A stretch of 64,000 nt of DNA from Sphingobacterium corticibacterium (GTDB lineage: Bacteria; Bacteroidota; Bacteroidia; Sphingobacteriales; Sphingobacteriaceae): the NCBI RefSeq assembly GCF_004208525.1, contig NZ_SGIT01000001.1:1612001-1676000 (forward strand), read 5' to 3'. The notes under the pieces were generated by a model. It had not been told where the DNA came from and did not search any database. It was given only the letters and a program-made list of their open reading frames with translations. The position numbers and the translations under genes are program-made. Positions 9,485-18,139 of this stretch are shown here, in pieces. Position 1 is the first letter of the stretch. Each line of letters starts with the position of its first letter.

Positions 9485-10240
9485 ATGAGTAAAATAGCAT
9501 TTGTAACCGGCGGAAGCCGCGGTTTAGGAAAAGACATGGTGCTGCGCATTGCAGAAAAAGGACTGGATGTTGTCCTGACGTATAAAAGCAATAAGGAAGA
9601 AGCCGCTAAAGTGGTTGAAGCCATTGAAGCCAAAGGACAGAAAGCTTTTGCAGTACAACTGGACACCTCAGAAATAGACAGCTTTGATGCCGTTATTGCG
9701 GAGATCAAGACTACCCTAAAAGAAAAACGAGGAAAAGAGACAATTGATTATTTAGTTAACAACGCGGGCATCGGGCTTGGAAATTCTATTACAGAAACGA
9801 CAGAAGAACAGTTCGATACACTTTCGAATATCCACTTAAAAGGTGTATTCTTTCTAACACAGAAACTTATTCCCATACTTAATCCAGGCGGTGGAATTAT
9901 CAATGTTTCTTCCGGTCTGGCAAGATTCTGCATGCCTGGCTATGCCGCCTATGCCATGATGAAAGGCGGTATCGAAGTTTTCTCCCGTTATTTAGCAAAA
10001 GAATTGGGCAGTAAAGGAATCCGGGCCAATACCATTGCACCAGGTGCGATAGAAACAGACTTTGGTGGCGGGGCCGTTCGTGATAACGAGCAATACAATA
10101 AAGCTGTTGCTTCAGCCACTGCCTTAGGCCGTGCAGGTTTACCCCAAGATATCGGTAGCGTTGTGGCTTTTTTATGTACGGAAGAAGCACGCTGGATCAA
10201 CGCCCAGCGTATTGAAGTTTCTGGCGGAATGAATATTTAA
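9485..10240 (+). CDS. Short-chain dehydrogenase/reductase (classical SDR)
   Basis: This is a 251-residue Rossmann-fold oxidoreductase with all classical SDR signatures: TGGSRGLG cofactor loop near residue 9, LVNNAG near 91, catalytic Ser in INVSSG and the YAMMK (YxxxK) pair, then a NTIAPGAIETDF loop and a C-terminal ISGG-like EVSGGMNI. The position of basic residues suggests NADP(H). The substrate cannot be read. It is followed by a hairpin terminator and a same-strand AraC regulator, an arrangement mirrored at 17.2-19.0 kb. Confidence 0.9.
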   Translation: MSKIAFVTGGSRGLGKDMVLRIAEKGLDVVLTYKSNKEEAAKVVEAIEAKGQKAFAVQLDTSEIDSFDAVIAEIKTTLKEKRGKETIDYLVNNAGIGLGNSITETTEEQFDTLSNIHLKGVFFLTQKLIPILNPGGGIINVSSGLARFCMPGYAAYAMMKGGIEVFSRYLAKELGSKGIRANTIAPGAIETDFGGGAVRDNEQYNKAVASATALGRAGLPQDIGSVVAFLCTEEARWINAQRIEVSGGMNI

Positions 10241-10254
10241 GACAAAAAGGTAAA

Positions 10255-10289
10255 AAGAAAAGTAGAAGTTTGTATCTTCTGCTTTTCTT
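10255..10289 (+). terminator. Hairpin between SDR and AraC genes
   Basis: The arms AAGAAAAGTAGAAG and CTTCTGCTTTTCTT pair over 14 positions with one mismatch around a 7-nt loop, and a T-rich tail follows. It probably ends the SDR transcript before the AraC gene. Confidence 0.55.
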
Positions 10290-10306
10290 TACTTGGGTAA
10301 GAGCAT

Positions 10307-11224
10307 ATGAACGAATTAATCCAAATCGATACGATTACTGAATTTCACCGGTTGAACGGTATACCACTTCCTGATCATCCATTGATCAGTGTGATAAATT
10401 ATGCTGATCTGCATAAGGTAGAGGGAGAGTTTCACTATCTGAAATCGTTTTATAGTATCTCCTTGAAAAAAGACGTTGTCGGAAAATACCGTTACGGGCA
10501 GCAATCTTATGATTTTGATGAGGGCTTGATGACGTTTTTTGCTCCGAAGCAGGTACTGCGAGTCCAATATACCAAAGACGACATTTACCGCTCGCCTTCC
10601 GGGTATATCTTATTTGTTCATCCTGATTTTCTTTGGAACACCAGCCTTACGGAGAAGATAAAGACGTATGAATTTTTCGGCTATGAAGTGAATGAAGCGC
10701 TATTCTTATCAGAAAAAGAAGAGAAAATAATTTTGGAAATATTCCGACAGATTCAGCAGGAATATTCGGGCAATATGGATGATTTTAGTAAAAACATCAT
10801 TATTTCCCAAATCGAATTGTTGCTGAACTATTCCGAACGCTTTTATAAACGGCAGTTCCTCACGAGAGACCAAAGCAATCACGAAATCTTAACACGATTC
10901 GAAAAAGCACTGGATCATTATTTTATGAGCGATATCTTGGTGGATAAAGGCTTGCCTACTGTACAATACCTGAGCGATGAATTACACCTCTCTCCGGATT
11001 ATTTAAGCAGTACACTAAAACACCTTACCGGACAAAATGCCCGACAACATATCCAAAACAAAATTATTGAACGTGCGAAAGAAAAACTATCGAACACCGG
11101 GCTTTCTATCAGCGAGATTGCTTACGAACTCGGTTTTGAATATTCACAGTCTTTCAGCAAACTATTCAAACAAAAAACTAAACAAACACCCTTGGAATTT
11201 CGAAAGAGCTTTAATCGAAATTAA
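10307..11224 (+). CDS. AraC-family transcriptional regulator
   Basis: The 305-residue protein has an N-terminal cupin-like sensing domain (YGQQSYDFDEGLMTFFAPKQ) and a C-terminal double helix-turn-helix AraC domain (VQYLSDELHLSPDYLSSTLK; ISEIAYELGFEYSQSFSKLF). It is a clear paralogue of the minus-strand regulator at 17171-18085, sharing the HPLISVINY, YGQQ-YDFD and HPDFLWNT motifs. Both sit next to an SDR gene, so each probably regulates its neighbour. Confidence 0.9.
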   Translation: MNELIQIDTITEFHRLNGIPLPDHPLISVINYADLHKVEGEFHYLKSFYSISLKKDVVGKYRYGQQSYDFDEGLMTFFAPKQVLRVQYTKDDIYRSPSGYILFVHPDFLWNTSLTEKIKTYEFFGYEVNEALFLSEKEEKIILEIFRQIQQEYSGNMDDFSKNIIISQIELLLNYSERFYKRQFLTRDQSNHEILTRFEKALDHYFMSDILVDKGLPTVQYLSDELHLSPDYLSSTLKHLTGQNARQHIQNKIIERAKEKLSNTGLSISEIAYELGFEYSQSFSKLFKQKTKQTPLEFRKSFNRN

Positions 11225-11357
11225 ATTCTTCCCAGAGAGCATCTCACTTGTCAAAAAACTCCTTTAACAATGTGCCCCACATTATCTTGTAACGATCATT
11301 GCGACTTGTGATATTTGGCAATACTTTTGATTAATCTTTTCCAAATAGAAACAAACA

Positions 11358-12098
11358 ATGATAAAAAACGTCTTAAAATCTGCCGTTGTATTAGCCATCT
11401 TAGGATTGACCACACAATGCAAGTCCATAAGAAATGCAGCGAGCCATAGCGACAAAACACAAAGCGATTCTAGATTATATGCCTCTTTAACTGGCGAAGA
11501 GAATTATCCTCTTCACGATGTCATCATGATCAAGTTTACCGTTACCAATCCTACGGACGACACCTTAACATTCACCCAGTACCATACGCCATTTGAGGGG
11601 ATGATGAGTAAATTTCTTACAGTGAAAGATAGTGCAGGCAACGAAATTAATTATATAGGTGCGATGGCCCGCCGGGTGATGCCGCCACCTGCAGACACCT
11701 ACCATACGGTAGCACCGGGAGCAACAAAATCCGTGAGCTTTGACCTGAAAAAGGGATATAAAATAGAAAAGACCGGCCCATACACCTTGCAATATGAAGG
11801 AGAAAATATCAGTGGTATAGCCAGCGGTAAACCCATCGTTATCACGATCGTGCCGGGTGGTGAAACCGGTATTGACAAGAACTTAATCATCATGCTTTCA
11901 GAAGAAGCTTCGTTGGAAGCAATTGCGAAAGAAGCAACTTCTTATGGCGCAGAAGTACTTTATAAATATAATGCCTTGAACGGGTTGGCCATCAAGATAC
12001 CGGAAGGTAAATCCGTGGATGAAGCCATGGAACATTTTAAAAAATTGCAAGGCGTTGTCAGTGTTTCCAAAGATCAGATCAGCACGATTCAGCATTAA
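11358..12098 (+). CDS. Lipoprotein with deuterolysin-like Ig domain and I9-type propeptide inhibitor domain
   Basis: A lipoprotein signal (LTTQC) leads into a domain at about residues 40-150. It resembles the N-terminal Ig-like domain of M35/deuterolysin-like metalloproteases (VTNPTDDTLTFTQYHTPFEG, then NYIGAMARRVMPPP and FDLKKGYKIEKTGPYTLQYEG). The catalytic HExxH part is absent. Instead, residues about 165-246 look like a subtilisin propeptide/inhibitor I9 domain (IIMLSEEASLEAIAKEA, YNALNGLAIKIPEG, GVVSVSKDQ). The gene may therefore encode an envelope protease inhibitor or chaperone. The assignment rests on motif memory and needs a profile search. It runs 12 bases into the PPK2 gene, so they may share an mRNA. 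Confidence 0.6.
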   Translation: MIKNVLKSAVVLAILGLTTQCKSIRNAASHSDKTQSDSRLYASLTGEENYPLHDVIMIKFTVTNPTDDTLTFTQYHTPFEGMMSKFLTVKDSAGNEINYIGAMARRVMPPPADTYHTVAPGATKSVSFDLKKGYKIEKTGPYTLQYEGENISGIASGKPIVITIVPGGETGIDKNLIIMLSEEASLEAIAKEATSYGAEVLYKYNALNGLAIKIPEGKSVDEAMEHFKKLQGVVSVSKDQISTIQH

Positions 12099-12110
12099 AT
12101 CACAACAATT

Positions 12111-12989
12111 ATGAACAAACTGCTCAAAAAATTCACGGCGGACAATCACTTTATCATGGCTGATCATCCTACAGATGTCCGTCCAGACATCACGGAGGAA
12201 GAAGCTATCGAAGGATTGAAAAAGGTCAGAAAGCAAATCGCGAAAATCCAAGATGTCATCTATGCGCACAACAAATACGCCGTGTTGATCTGTTTTCAGG
12301 GTATGGACACCGCCGGTAAGGACTCGCTTATCCGGGAGGTCTTCCAAAAATTCAATGCTCGAGGCGTTGTGGTGCATAGTTTTAAAACACCTACTTCCAA
12401 AGAACTGCAACACGACTACTTATGGCGTCATGCGGTTGCCCTGCCCGAAAAAGGAAAGTTTGGCGTCTTCAACCGCACCCATTACGAAAATGTATTGGTT
12501 ACGCGCGTACATCCCGAATATCTTCTCAACGAAAACATCCCCGGCATCGACACTGTTGAAGATATTCCAAAGGATTTCTGGAAAACACGGTATGATCAAA
12601 TCAATGCCTTCGAACAGCATGTGGTCAATAACGGCACCATTGTCTTCAAATTCTTCTTACATCTCAGCAAGGACGAGCAGAAAAACAGGCTCCTCAGACG
12701 ACTGGAACAAGAAAAACATAACTGGAAGTTCTCCCCCGGCGACCTGAAAGAGCGCGAGCTTTGGGATCAGTACATGACTTGTTACCAAGAAGCCATACAG
12801 CATACGTCCAAGAAGCATGCCCCATGGCATATCATTCCGTCAGACAACAAAGCTATCTCCAGATATTTAGTGGCGAAAATCATATTGGAGAAACTCAAAA
12901 AATATAAAGATATCCAATATCCGGAGATGCCTCCCGAAATCGAACAGCACAAAGCTGTTTACAAGAGAGAGCTGGAAGATAACGGTTGA
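12111..12989 (+). CDS. ppk2: Polyphosphate kinase 2 family protein
   Basis: This 292-residue PPK2 protein has a Walker A-like loop (CFQGMDTAGKDSLIREV, about residue 64), a lid segment (KTPTSKELQHDYLWRH) and a Walker B-like FNRTHYENVLVTRVHP, all near canonical. PPK2 enzymes transfer phosphate between polyphosphate and nucleotides in the cytoplasm; class III members phosphorylate AMP and ADP. Sequence alone does not fix the class here. It begins 12 bases after the lipoprotein stop. Confidence 0.92.
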   Translation: MNKLLKKFTADNHFIMADHPTDVRPDITEEEAIEGLKKVRKQIAKIQDVIYAHNKYAVLICFQGMDTAGKDSLIREVFQKFNARGVVVHSFKTPTSKELQHDYLWRHAVALPEKGKFGVFNRTHYENVLVTRVHPEYLLNENIPGIDTVEDIPKDFWKTRYDQINAFEQHVVNNGTIVFKFFLHLSKDEQKNRLLRRLEQEKHNWKFSPGDLKERELWDQYMTCYQEAIQHTSKKHAPWHIIPSDNKAISRYLVAKIILEKLKKYKDIQYPEMPPEIEQHKAVYKRELEDNG

Positions 12990-13058
12990 GAATTATATGA
13001 GGTCGCAAATGTATAACAGATCGTATTGTTTTGATAATACGGAAGCCCTTTCGTGATT

Positions 13059-13066
13059 TAATTTTG
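13059..13066 (+). promoter_or_regulatory. Candidate -7 box (TAATTTTG) for hxlBA
   Basis: TAATTTTG matches the Bacteroidota TAnnTTTG -7 consensus and lies 42 bases upstream of the hexuloisomerase start. A TTTG about 26 bases further upstream could serve as the -33 element, though the spacing is long. Confidence 0.4.
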
Positions 13067-13107
13067 TAGCATGCAATGAGATAATACAGGATCCATTACA
13101 TGCTAAC

Positions 13108-13674
13108 ATGGAAAAAAAGAATAACTACATAACGAGCTTACTTCAGATTTTACAGGAAAATCAGGAGATAATCCGCTTCTTAGACAACGGGACATTTATA
13201 GCCATCGAAGAGCGAATTAAAAACGCAAACGCCATCTTCTTTGCCGGTGCCGGTCGTACAGGACTAGCTTTAAAGATGGGCGCCATGCGTTTTATGCATT
13301 TGGGCTTTCAAGTGTATGTAGTCGGTGAGACCACCACACCGGCGATATTAGAAAATGATTTACTGATCGTTGGCTCCGGTTCCGGCACCACATCTACGCT
13401 CGTTTCCGCAACAGAAAAGGCGAAGAAACAAGGAGCAAAAATTGTCGCCATCACAGCAGATGAAAAAAGCAAAATAGCAACCCTCGCAGACAATATACTG
13501 CCGATTCGAGCCGCATTAAAAACCGATTTTGGTTTAACGAACTCACAACAATATGCCGGGAGCCTTTTTGAACAATCGGTATTATTGGCTTTAGACGCCC
13601 TCTTTATGACCATGTGGCAATCATCCGGACTTACAAAAGAAGACTTATGGCCAAAACATGCCAATCTCGAATAA
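13108..13674 (+). CDS. hxlB: 6-phospho-3-hexuloisomerase (SIS domain)
   Basis: This 188-residue single SIS-domain protein has the motifs of the PHI family: FFAGAGRTGLALKMGAMRFMHLG near the N-terminus, then ENDLLIVGSGSGTTSTLVS and the C-terminal GSLFEQSVLLALDALF. PHI converts hexulose 6-phosphate to fructose 6-phosphate. The hexulose-phosphate synthase gene follows 27 bases later, and together they form the ribulose monophosphate formaldehyde-fixing module. The length is typical of stand-alone PHI. Confidence 0.92.
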   Translation: MEKKNNYITSLLQILQENQEIIRFLDNGTFIAIEERIKNANAIFFAGAGRTGLALKMGAMRFMHLGFQVYVVGETTTPAILENDLLIVGSGSGTTSTLVSATEKAKKQGAKIVAITADEKSKIATLADNILPIRAALKTDFGLTNSQQYAGSLFEQSVLLALDALFMTMWQSSGLTKEDLWPKHANLE

Positions 13675-13701
13675 AAAACAACATTTATTTCATATTTTAT
13701 C

Positions 13702-14331
13702 ATGACAAAATTACAAGTAGCCATCGATTTATTAACGACGGAAGCCGCTTTAGCATTAGCAGACAAAGTTGCACCGTATGTAGACATCATTGAACTCGGT
13801 ACCCCCTTAATCAAAGCAGAAGGATTGAAAGTCGTGACTGCCATGAAATCTGCGCATCCAGACAAATTGGTATTTGCAGATCTAAAGACAGCAGACACCG
13901 GTGCTTTGGAAGCAGAAATGGCCTTTCAGGCCGGAGCTGATCTTGTGACCGTAATGGGAGCCGTTGATGATGCCACCGTGAAAGGTGCTGTTGAAGCAGC
14001 AAAAAAAGCAGGTAAGAAAGTAGTCGTAGACACCATCGGTGTTAAGGATCGTGTGCAGCGGGCTCGCGAAGTTACAGCCTTTGGTGTTGAATTCGTGGAA
14101 CTACATGCCGGTTTGGACGAACAAGCTCTTCCAGGCTATTCTGTACAAACCTTAATCAGCGAAGGTAAAGAGGCGCAAGTACCTTTTTCAGTAGCTGGCG
14201 GTGTCAATATCGACACTATTAAAGATGTCGTTGCTGCCGGAGCCACCGTAGCCGTTGCAGGCGGTGCGATATATGGCGCTGAAGATCCTGCTGCTGCTGC
14301 AAAAGCCCTCAGGGAAGCCATATATGCTTAA
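13702..14331 (+). CDS. hxlA: 3-hexulose-6-phosphate synthase
   Basis: This 209-residue TIM-barrel of the OMP decarboxylase superfamily has the family signatures VAIDLLTTEAALALADKV, the conserved FADLKTADTG (metal/active-site DxKxxD-like), MGAVDDATVKGAVEAAKK, ELHAGLDEQ and FSVAGGVN. It condenses formaldehyde with ribulose 5-phosphate. The gene is encoded directly behind hxlB. In a non-methylotroph it probably serves formaldehyde detoxification or pentose-phosphate supply; that role is inferred from the pathway. Confidence 0.93.
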   Translation: MTKLQVAIDLLTTEAALALADKVAPYVDIIELGTPLIKAEGLKVVTAMKSAHPDKLVFADLKTADTGALEAEMAFQAGADLVTVMGAVDDATVKGAVEAAKKAGKKVVVDTIGVKDRVQRAREVTAFGVEFVELHAGLDEQALPGYSVQTLISEGKEAQVPFSVAGGVNIDTIKDVVAAGATVAVAGGAIYGAEDPAAAAKALREAIYA

Positions 14332-14404
14332 AAAAACGACGGTAGTTGCTTTTATGGATACTATATACTAATATAGCGCAGATTATCTTCTCGTAATTGA
14401 ACAT

Positions 14405-15280
14405 ATGGTTACTCATCATTTAAAAGATATACAACACCATTCAGAAAGGGCCATCACGCCCTTTCACATCTTTGATTTGGACAAAGCGGCACTAGCACCA
14501 TATAGAAAGCCGCACACAAAAGATCACTTTTGCCTATTATTTATCCAAAAAGGAAAAATAAAAATGCAAGTAGAAGATCGCTATTACGACATGGCGGCGG
14601 ATAGCATAAGTGTGATATTTCCAGGCCAGCTCTCTTCGAAGGAACAGGTCACGGACAGCTTTGCGGGTAAAATGATCTTGTTCGACGAGGTATTATTCTG
14701 TTCGGATATCCTTAAAAATGAATTGAGTATCTACAACCATAACATCTCTGTTAAGCTCAATCATATCGCGCTTCCAAAAGCAGAGACCATCCAAGTACAA
14801 ACCTTGCTATCCCAAATTGAAGAGCTATATCGCGATTTGACTTCCGTCAAGAAAGAACAAGCACGTTTCTACATCAAGATTCTATTACTAAAGTTGGTCG
14901 AGTTTGTACACTCCGAAGTAGATAAGACGGCACACACCAATGGGCATACAAACGATTACGCTAAATTTCTCCAGCTTTTGGAACGACATTACAAAACCAA
15001 GCGTACGGTAAATTGGTACGCCGAACAGTTACGTATATCCCCCAAAAAGCTAAACGCCACAACCAAAAAACTAGCTGGATTAACCGCTATTGAAACCATT
15101 CATGCCCGAATTATGAACGAGATCAAGCAGTTGCTTCTACTATCCAGCTACTCGCATAAAGAAATCGCATTCGAACTCGGATTTAATTCACCAGCAGCCC
15201 TCAATAAATTTGTCCGAGCAAAGCTTGATGAAACGCCGTCGCATCTCCAAGAACAATTGACGAAAATGTATAACACATAG
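14405..15280 (+). CDS. AraC-family transcriptional regulator
   Basis: The 291-residue regulator has an N-terminal cupin-like sensing domain (HFCLLFIQKGKIKMQVEDRYYD; VIFPGQ) and a C-terminal AraC DNA-binding domain (VNWYAEQLRISPKKLNATTK; HKEIAFELGFNSPAALNKFV). It follows hxlA by 73 bases on the same strand, so it may control the formaldehyde-fixation genes. It is not closely similar to the two AraC paralogues at 10.3 and 17.2 kb. It converges with the lipoprotein at 15291, with 10 bases between stops. Confidence 0.88.
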   Translation: MVTHHLKDIQHHSERAITPFHIFDLDKAALAPYRKPHTKDHFCLLFIQKGKIKMQVEDRYYDMAADSISVIFPGQLSSKEQVTDSFAGKMILFDEVLFCSDILKNELSIYNHNISVKLNHIALPKAETIQVQTLLSQIEELYRDLTSVKKEQARFYIKILLLKLVEFVHSEVDKTAHTNGHTNDYAKFLQLLERHYKTKRTVNWYAEQLRISPKKLNATTKKLAGLTAIETIHARIMNEIKQLLLLSSYSHKEIAFELGFNSPAALNKFVRAKLDETPSHLQEQLTKMYNT

Positions 15281-15290
15281 CTTCACGGTG

Positions 15291-15830
15291 CTAGTTCCCG
15301 AATTTCACGTTCAGGTTATGTTTCTCTGCATAAGCCTTCCCCAATTCCAGTACTTCAAGGTACAAGTTATCAAACCCTTCGGCATAGTCCTCTTCGATGG
15401 CGAGCGCTAGCTGTTCAATGGTTTCCACATCTTCGTTATTATCGCAACGCTTAGCCATGTCCATATATTCCTTTTTATAAACAGGAAGAACATAGTAAAA
15501 AAGATCAATCGACTTGCCTTTGATGGCTCCAGCATCCTCATCAGGAGGCGTCATATCTTTTATACGGCCGATCGTTTGCTCCACATAGGCGATTTTTGCT
15601 TCCACTATTTGTTGCGCTTGATTGTTTTGTTTCGGATCGGCTGGCAAATTTTCACTTTTCACGATGGTGGACGTCAATGTTCTTGTGAAAGACTCCTGCG
15701 CAAAATCGTGTAAAATATTTGTATTTAATACCGTACGCTGAAAGAACTCGTCTGCGCTCGGTCTGTTGCAGGAGGATATTACGGCGATCATGCCTATAAA
15801 TAGCGTAACAATTACCAGTCTATTTTTCAT
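15291..15830 (-). CDS. Small helical lipoprotein, unknown function
   Basis: The signal peptide ends in lipobox ISSC (about residue 21). The mature 158 residues are predicted helical, with acidic stretches. No domain was recognised. The start is a clear ATG preceded by an A-rich leader. Confidence 0.55.
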   Translation of the reverse strand: MKNRLVIVTLFIGMIAVISSCNRPSADEFFQRTVLNTNILHDFAQESFTRTLTSTIVKSENLPADPKQNNQAQQIVEAKIAYVEQTIGRIKDMTPPDEDAGAIKGKSIDLFYYVLPVYKKEYMDMAKRCDNNEDVETIEQLALAIEEDYAEGFDNLYLEVLELGKAYAEKHNLNVKFGN

Positions 15831-15942
15831 TCTTTTTATCTCTATGTTGTGTATAATAACTTGATGACAAAACTATGATTATTTTCGAAAATCCTATGGT
15901 ACGAATAAAAAATTATATATTGCCGAAATATATTTATCACGT

Positions 15943-17157
15943 ATGAAACAGATAGGCTTAACGTTACTCTGCTACCTTTCCGTCCAATTGGGTATTTTAC
16001 ACGGTCAGACCAAAGAAAAACACTATATAGGCCGTTATGGCCATAATGACGGCGTTTGCCTTTTTGAAGACGGTCAATTTCTACTTTATGGATACGCTAC
16101 AGCCGTATTTGGCCGGTACCAATTTCAAGGCAACGAAATGCTGTTTTATCCGGACAAGCGTGATTTATTTGAAGTCTATGGCACCCAAAATCCACAAATC
16201 GAGGGGAAGCAATCCCGCTATCAATTTATGGGGTTTGAAGAAGGGGAAACCTTTGCGAAGTTTGATCAAGATTCTATCTATCGGGTTTTCAATGCGGACG
16301 CGAATTGCTTTAACTACCCTTACAGCACAAACCGCACGCAGCCCGTAGAACATATTACCCTGATGAGTCAACCCGAAGACTCGGCCATCTTCCAAACATT
16401 TCATTTTGCCAACACAGCGGCACACAATGATTTTGTACTGGTTTATAACAAGGTGGACAGAGTACATCAGGATTTTGTGGGACGGCTCGAAGGTAACGTA
16501 CTCAAACTCTCTAACTATGGCGGTGAGGACGGATACAAGAAAAAAGAAGAAGATACCGAATGGGACGAGATCCTCCAATGGAAAGCACAATATGAAGCGT
16601 TAATAGCTTATCAGGAACATTCCTATACAGATGAGGAAACCCAGACCGAATATCACAAATTACCACTTCAAAAAAGCAATGATCAACCGTCGGCATCGTC
16701 GTCCGTTGCCAAATCTCCGATTTTCTACACGGTATGTGAAGGCTCCCTGGAACTATGGTCTCCAGATGCAGAAAACATTGTCAATACCGAAGCGCCTTTT
16801 CCGACCGATAAACCTGATGGTTTCTATTGGGTGAAAGAAGTGGACCGGGATAACTATGCCAATACACATCTGGAAGATGATGCTGTTCTCTCGTTAAAAG
16901 ATATCGAAATAGCTAAACATGAGTTTACACCCGATGGCAGACCTGTTGTCACGGTTAATCTTACAGCAGAAGGGAAAGAAAAACTGGCTACTTTTACAGG
17001 AAACCATATCGGTCAGCATATGGCTATAGTGGTTAATAAGACCGTCCTTTCTATACCGCGGATTCAAGAAGAGATTCCTGGAGGAAGTTTGCAGATTTCA
17101 GGCAACTTCACAGTAGAGGAAGTCCAAAATATTGCTACACGCCTGAATAATAGATAA
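15943..17157 (+). CDS. Secreted protein with C-terminal SecDF P1-head-like domain
   Basis: A signal peptide (LGILHGQ) is followed by a roughly 230-residue N-terminal domain with WG/YG-rich beta strands (YIGRYGHNDGVCLFEDGQFLLYG), then a Ser/Gln linker. The C-terminal 130 residues read like the SecD/SecDF P1 head subdomain (PVVTVNLTAEGKEKLATFTG, MAIVVNKTVLSIPRIQEEIP, GGSLQISGNFTVEEVQNIA). It has no SecD transmembrane part. The domain outside its translocase setting is known from other secreted Bacteroidota proteins, but its role there is unclear. It converges with the AraC gene at 17171. Confidence 0.65.
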   Translation: MKQIGLTLLCYLSVQLGILHGQTKEKHYIGRYGHNDGVCLFEDGQFLLYGYATAVFGRYQFQGNEMLFYPDKRDLFEVYGTQNPQIEGKQSRYQFMGFEEGETFAKFDQDSIYRVFNADANCFNYPYSTNRTQPVEHITLMSQPEDSAIFQTFHFANTAAHNDFVLVYNKVDRVHQDFVGRLEGNVLKLSNYGGEDGYKKKEEDTEWDEILQWKAQYEALIAYQEHSYTDEETQTEYHKLPLQKSNDQPSASSSVAKSPIFYTVCEGSLELWSPDAENIVNTEAPFPTDKPDGFYWVKEVDRDNYANTHLEDDAVLSLKDIEIAKHEFTPDGRPVVTVNLTAEGKEKLATFTGNHIGQHMAIVVNKTVLSIPRIQEEIPGGSLQISGNFTVEEVQNIATRLNNR

Positions 17158-17170
17158 GATCGGCAGTTCA

Positions 17171-18085
17171 CTAGTTAAACGATTTACGAAACGCCAAGGG
17201 GGTCTGCTCCGTTTTTGCTTTAAATAGTTTACTGAACGATTGCGGATGTTCAAAGCCCAGTCCATAAGCGATTTCACTAATAGACAGGTTTGTTGTGCTC
17301 AGTTGTTCTTTGGCGTAATCTATGAGCTTGTTCTGAATATGCTGTTGCGTGGTCTGTTGCGTATGCAATCGCAACAGCGTTCCTAAATAGTTGGAAGAAA
17401 TGTTCAGCTGTTCCGCTATGAGCGTGACCGTTGGCATACCGTTTTCCAGCACATTGTCTTTTTGAAAAAGGTCAGAAAGTACGCTTTCAAAACGGTCCAA
17501 CAATTCGTAACTTGATTTTTTTCGGGTTAAAAACTGGCGTTCATAAAAACGTTCCGCATAAATCAGCAACAATTCCAGTTGTGCTACAATGAGTTCTTGG
17601 CTGAATTTGTCTATATTCGACTGATATTCCTGCTCCATTTTCAACAAGATATCTACCATGATTTTCTCTTCCTTATCCGAGAGAAAAAGTGCCTCGTTTA
17701 CCGAATACCGGAAGAAGTCAAAGGATTTTATCTTTTTTGCCAAGGGCGTGTTCCAAAGAAAATCAGGGTGAATGAGCAAAAGCCAGCCTGTAGGTTCTAC
17801 CACAGCATCCGGGTCGATTTCTATTTTCAGAAACTGAAGTGGTGCAATAAATGTCAATACACCCGAATCAAAATCATATTGTTGTTGTCCGTAATTGAAC
17901 TTCGCATTGACATTCCGCTTTAACCCCACCGAATAAAAATCCTGAATCCATTTCATCTGGCTATCATTGATCGGATAAGCAACCTTGCTGTAATCAATCA
18001 AGCTGATCAACGGATGTTCAGGATTCGGCAAACTGCAAAACTTGTGAAATTCTGCAATAGAATTAAAGCGGAATGTGTTTTCCAT
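17171..18085 (-). CDS. AraC-family transcriptional regulator (paralogue of 10307-11224)
   Basis: The 304-residue protein has the same architecture and many identical motifs as the 10.3-kb regulator (HPLISLIDYSKV, YGQQQYDFDSGVLTF, HPDFLWNTPLAKKIKSFDFF, ISEIAYGLGFEHPQSFSKLF). It lies 54 bases downstream of an SDR gene on the same strand and is probably cotranscribed with it. The duplicate SDR/AraC modules suggest an old duplication with divergence of the oxidoreductase. Confidence 0.9.
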   Translation of the reverse strand: MENTFRFNSIAEFHKFCSLPNPEHPLISLIDYSKVAYPINDSQMKWIQDFYSVGLKRNVNAKFNYGQQQYDFDSGVLTFIAPLQFLKIEIDPDAVVEPTGWLLLIHPDFLWNTPLAKKIKSFDFFRYSVNEALFLSDKEEKIMVDILLKMEQEYQSNIDKFSQELIVAQLELLLIYAERFYERQFLTRKKSSYELLDRFESVLSDLFQKDNVLENGMPTVTLIAEQLNISSNYLGTLLRLHTQQTTQQHIQNKLIDYAKEQLSTTNLSISEIAYGLGFEHPQSFSKLFKAKTEQTPLAFRKSFN

Positions 18086-18139
18086 AATAGCTAATTTACT
18101 TATTTTCTTTGTATCATCTTATTTTTTACTGCGGCATCA

